DNA of 6,268 nucleotides from Tannerella sp. (GTDB lineage: Bacteria; Bacteroidota; Bacteroidia; Bacteroidales; Tannerellaceae): the NCBI GenBank assembly GCA_031267485.1, contig JAIRYY010000179.1, positions 1-6,268 on the forward strand, given 5' to 3'. The position numbers and the translations under genes are program-made. The stretch's first letter is position 1; every line of letters begins with the position of its first letter. Of this stretch, positions 5,235-6,268 are shown in pieces. The notes under the pieces were generated by a model, which was given only the letters and a program-made list of their open reading frames with translations, did not search any database and was not told the origin of the DNA.

Positions 5235-5254
5235 ATTCAAAATATTTTTTGCTC

Positions 5255-6265
5255 ATGAAAATAGGAATCCTTTCCTCCGGCGGCGACTGTCCGGGAATAA
5301 ATGCGACAATCCGCGGCGTCGGGAAATCTGCAATCCTGCATTACGGGATGGAAGTCATCGGTATCCACAACGGATTTACCGGATTGCTGAACGGGGATAT
5401 TGAAGCGTTCGACGAACGCAAACTGTCCGGTATCCTCAATCTTGGAGGAACGATACTCGGCACTTCCCGCGAAAAACCGTTCAAGAAAATACTTGATTCG
5501 GGAGATGGCGGCAAACCCCAAATCATACGCCGGAACTACATGGAGCTGGAGCTTGACTGTATCGTCTGCATCGGCGGAAACGGTACGCAGAAAACGGCCG
5601 GCAAACTGATGCGGCTGGGCCTCAACGTCGTCGGCGTGCCGAAAACGATTGACAATGACGTCTACGGGACGGACATTTCCTTTGGCTTCGACACGGCGGT
5701 GAATATTGCCACGGAAGCGATAGACCGCCTGCATTCGACCGCGAGTTCGCACAAACGGGTCATGGTGGTCGAGGTCATGGGGCATCATGCCGGGTGGATT
5801 GCCCTTTACGCCGGCATGGCCGGAGGGGCGGACGTCATCCTGATTCCCGAACTGGGCTTCGATATCGGCCGGGTGAACGAAAAAATACTCCAGCGTTCGC
5901 GCATGGGCAAACCTTATTCAATCGTCGTCATCGCCGAGGGACTGAAAAAGGAAAAAGGCAGTCCGTCGGACTACATCTCGCACGCCATCGAGAAAACGAC
6001 GGACATAGAAGTGCGGACGACCGTCCTGGGATACATCCAGCGCGGCGGAAACCCGTCGCCCTTCGACCGCAACCTGGCCACGCGCCTCGGCGGCCATGCC
6101 ACCGAACTCATTGCGCAGAAGGTTTTCGGACACATGGTTTGCATCAGGGGCGACAAAGTCGACTCCATCCCCCTTTCCGAAGTAGCCGGCAAGACAAAAC
6201 TGGTACCCGTCGACCACGACCTTATCAAACAGGGCGAAAACATGGGAATTTCGTTCGGCGTGTAG
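5255..6265 (+). CDS. pfkA: 6-phosphofructokinase, mixed-substrate group III type
   Basis: 336 residues, complete. It phosphorylates fructose 6-phosphate to the 1,6-bisphosphate, the committing step of glycolysis, in the cytoplasm. ATG 5255 (MKIGILSSGGDCPGIN) is chosen because the fold starts there; an upstream in-frame ATG at 5168 would add 29 low-complexity residues overlapping the small ORF. Motifs: GGDCPGIN (9-16, phosphate loop), CIGGNGTQ (105-112), PKTIDND (129-135, catalytic Asp133), SSHKR (164-168, Arg168 from the neighbouring subunit), MGHHAGW (175-181), AEG (227-229) and RTTVLGYIQRGG (254-265, Arg254). Glycine at the E. coli position 104 (GGNG) favours ATP, while Lys130 in PKTIDND is the residue typical of pyrophosphate and mixed-type enzymes. 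Asn109 replaces the usual Asp103. The residue matching effector-binding Arg154 of E. coli appears to be His160, so classical ADP/PEP control may be absent. ATP use is therefore likely but not certain. Confidence 0.95.
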   Translation: MKIGILSSGGDCPGINATIRGVGKSAILHYGMEVIGIHNGFTGLLNGDIEAFDERKLSGILNLGGTILGTSREKPFKKILDSGDGGKPQIIRRNYMELELDCIVCIGGNGTQKTAGKLMRLGLNVVGVPKTIDNDVYGTDISFGFDTAVNIATEAIDRLHSTASSHKRVMVVEVMGHHAGWIALYAGMAGGADVILIPELGFDIGRVNEKILQRSRMGKPYSIVVIAEGLKKEKGSPSDYISHAIEKTTDIEVRTTVLGYIQRGGNPSPFDRNLATRLGGHATELIAQKVFGHMVCIRGDKVDSIPLSEVAGKTKLVPVDHDLIKQGENMGISFGV

Positions 6266-6268
6266 AAA

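Noticed and set aside
5168..5254. N-terminal extension of phosphofructokinase from ATG 5168
   Set aside because: Phosphofructokinases begin at the MKIGILSSGGD strand. The extension overlaps the small ORF in another frame and covers the leader hairpins.

Overview
The window looks like a chromosomal piece of a Bacteroidota (Bacteroidales-like) organism. Three things support this: a truncated secreted protein ends in a type IX secretion (T9SS) type A sorting domain; several genes lack Shine-Dalgarno sequences; and the promoter candidates fit the Bacteroidota pattern of a TTTG-like -33 box and a TAnnTTTG -7 box. A T9SS cargo argues for a lineage that carries that secretion system, unlike typical gut Bacteroides.

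Layout. Positions 1-1095 (+) hold the 3' part of a secreted T9SS cargo gene of unknown function, closed by a strong intrinsic terminator at 1122-1163. A small type II toxin-antitoxin module follows (1218-1721, +): a Phd/YefM-like antitoxin and a Txe/YoeB-like toxin. The toxin body is well preserved, but it is separated from its start codon by a one-base frame break at about 1460. The 412 bases from 1722 to 2133 hold no gene. They are packed with repeats: a 31-bp inverted repeat, two tandem copies of a ~100-bp unit, a 28-bp perfect palindrome and two GC-rich hairpins. Several of these modules end in the same CAATGAC motif.

On the minus strand, 4814 to 2134 is a tight two-gene operon (5-nt gap). 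It encodes a GH3-family acyl-adenylating enzyme followed by a 386-residue Rid/YjgF-superfamily protein whose layout resembles chorismatases (FkbO/Hyg5/XanB2 type). I infer that the pair makes and then activates or conjugates a chorismate-derived aromatic acid. This is the best candidate in the window for an undescribed pathway.

Divergently, on the plus strand, a 53-codon ORF with a signal-peptide-like N terminus (5035-5196) precedes a complete 6-phosphofructokinase gene (5255-6265) of the mixed-substrate group III type. The window ends three bases after its stop codon.
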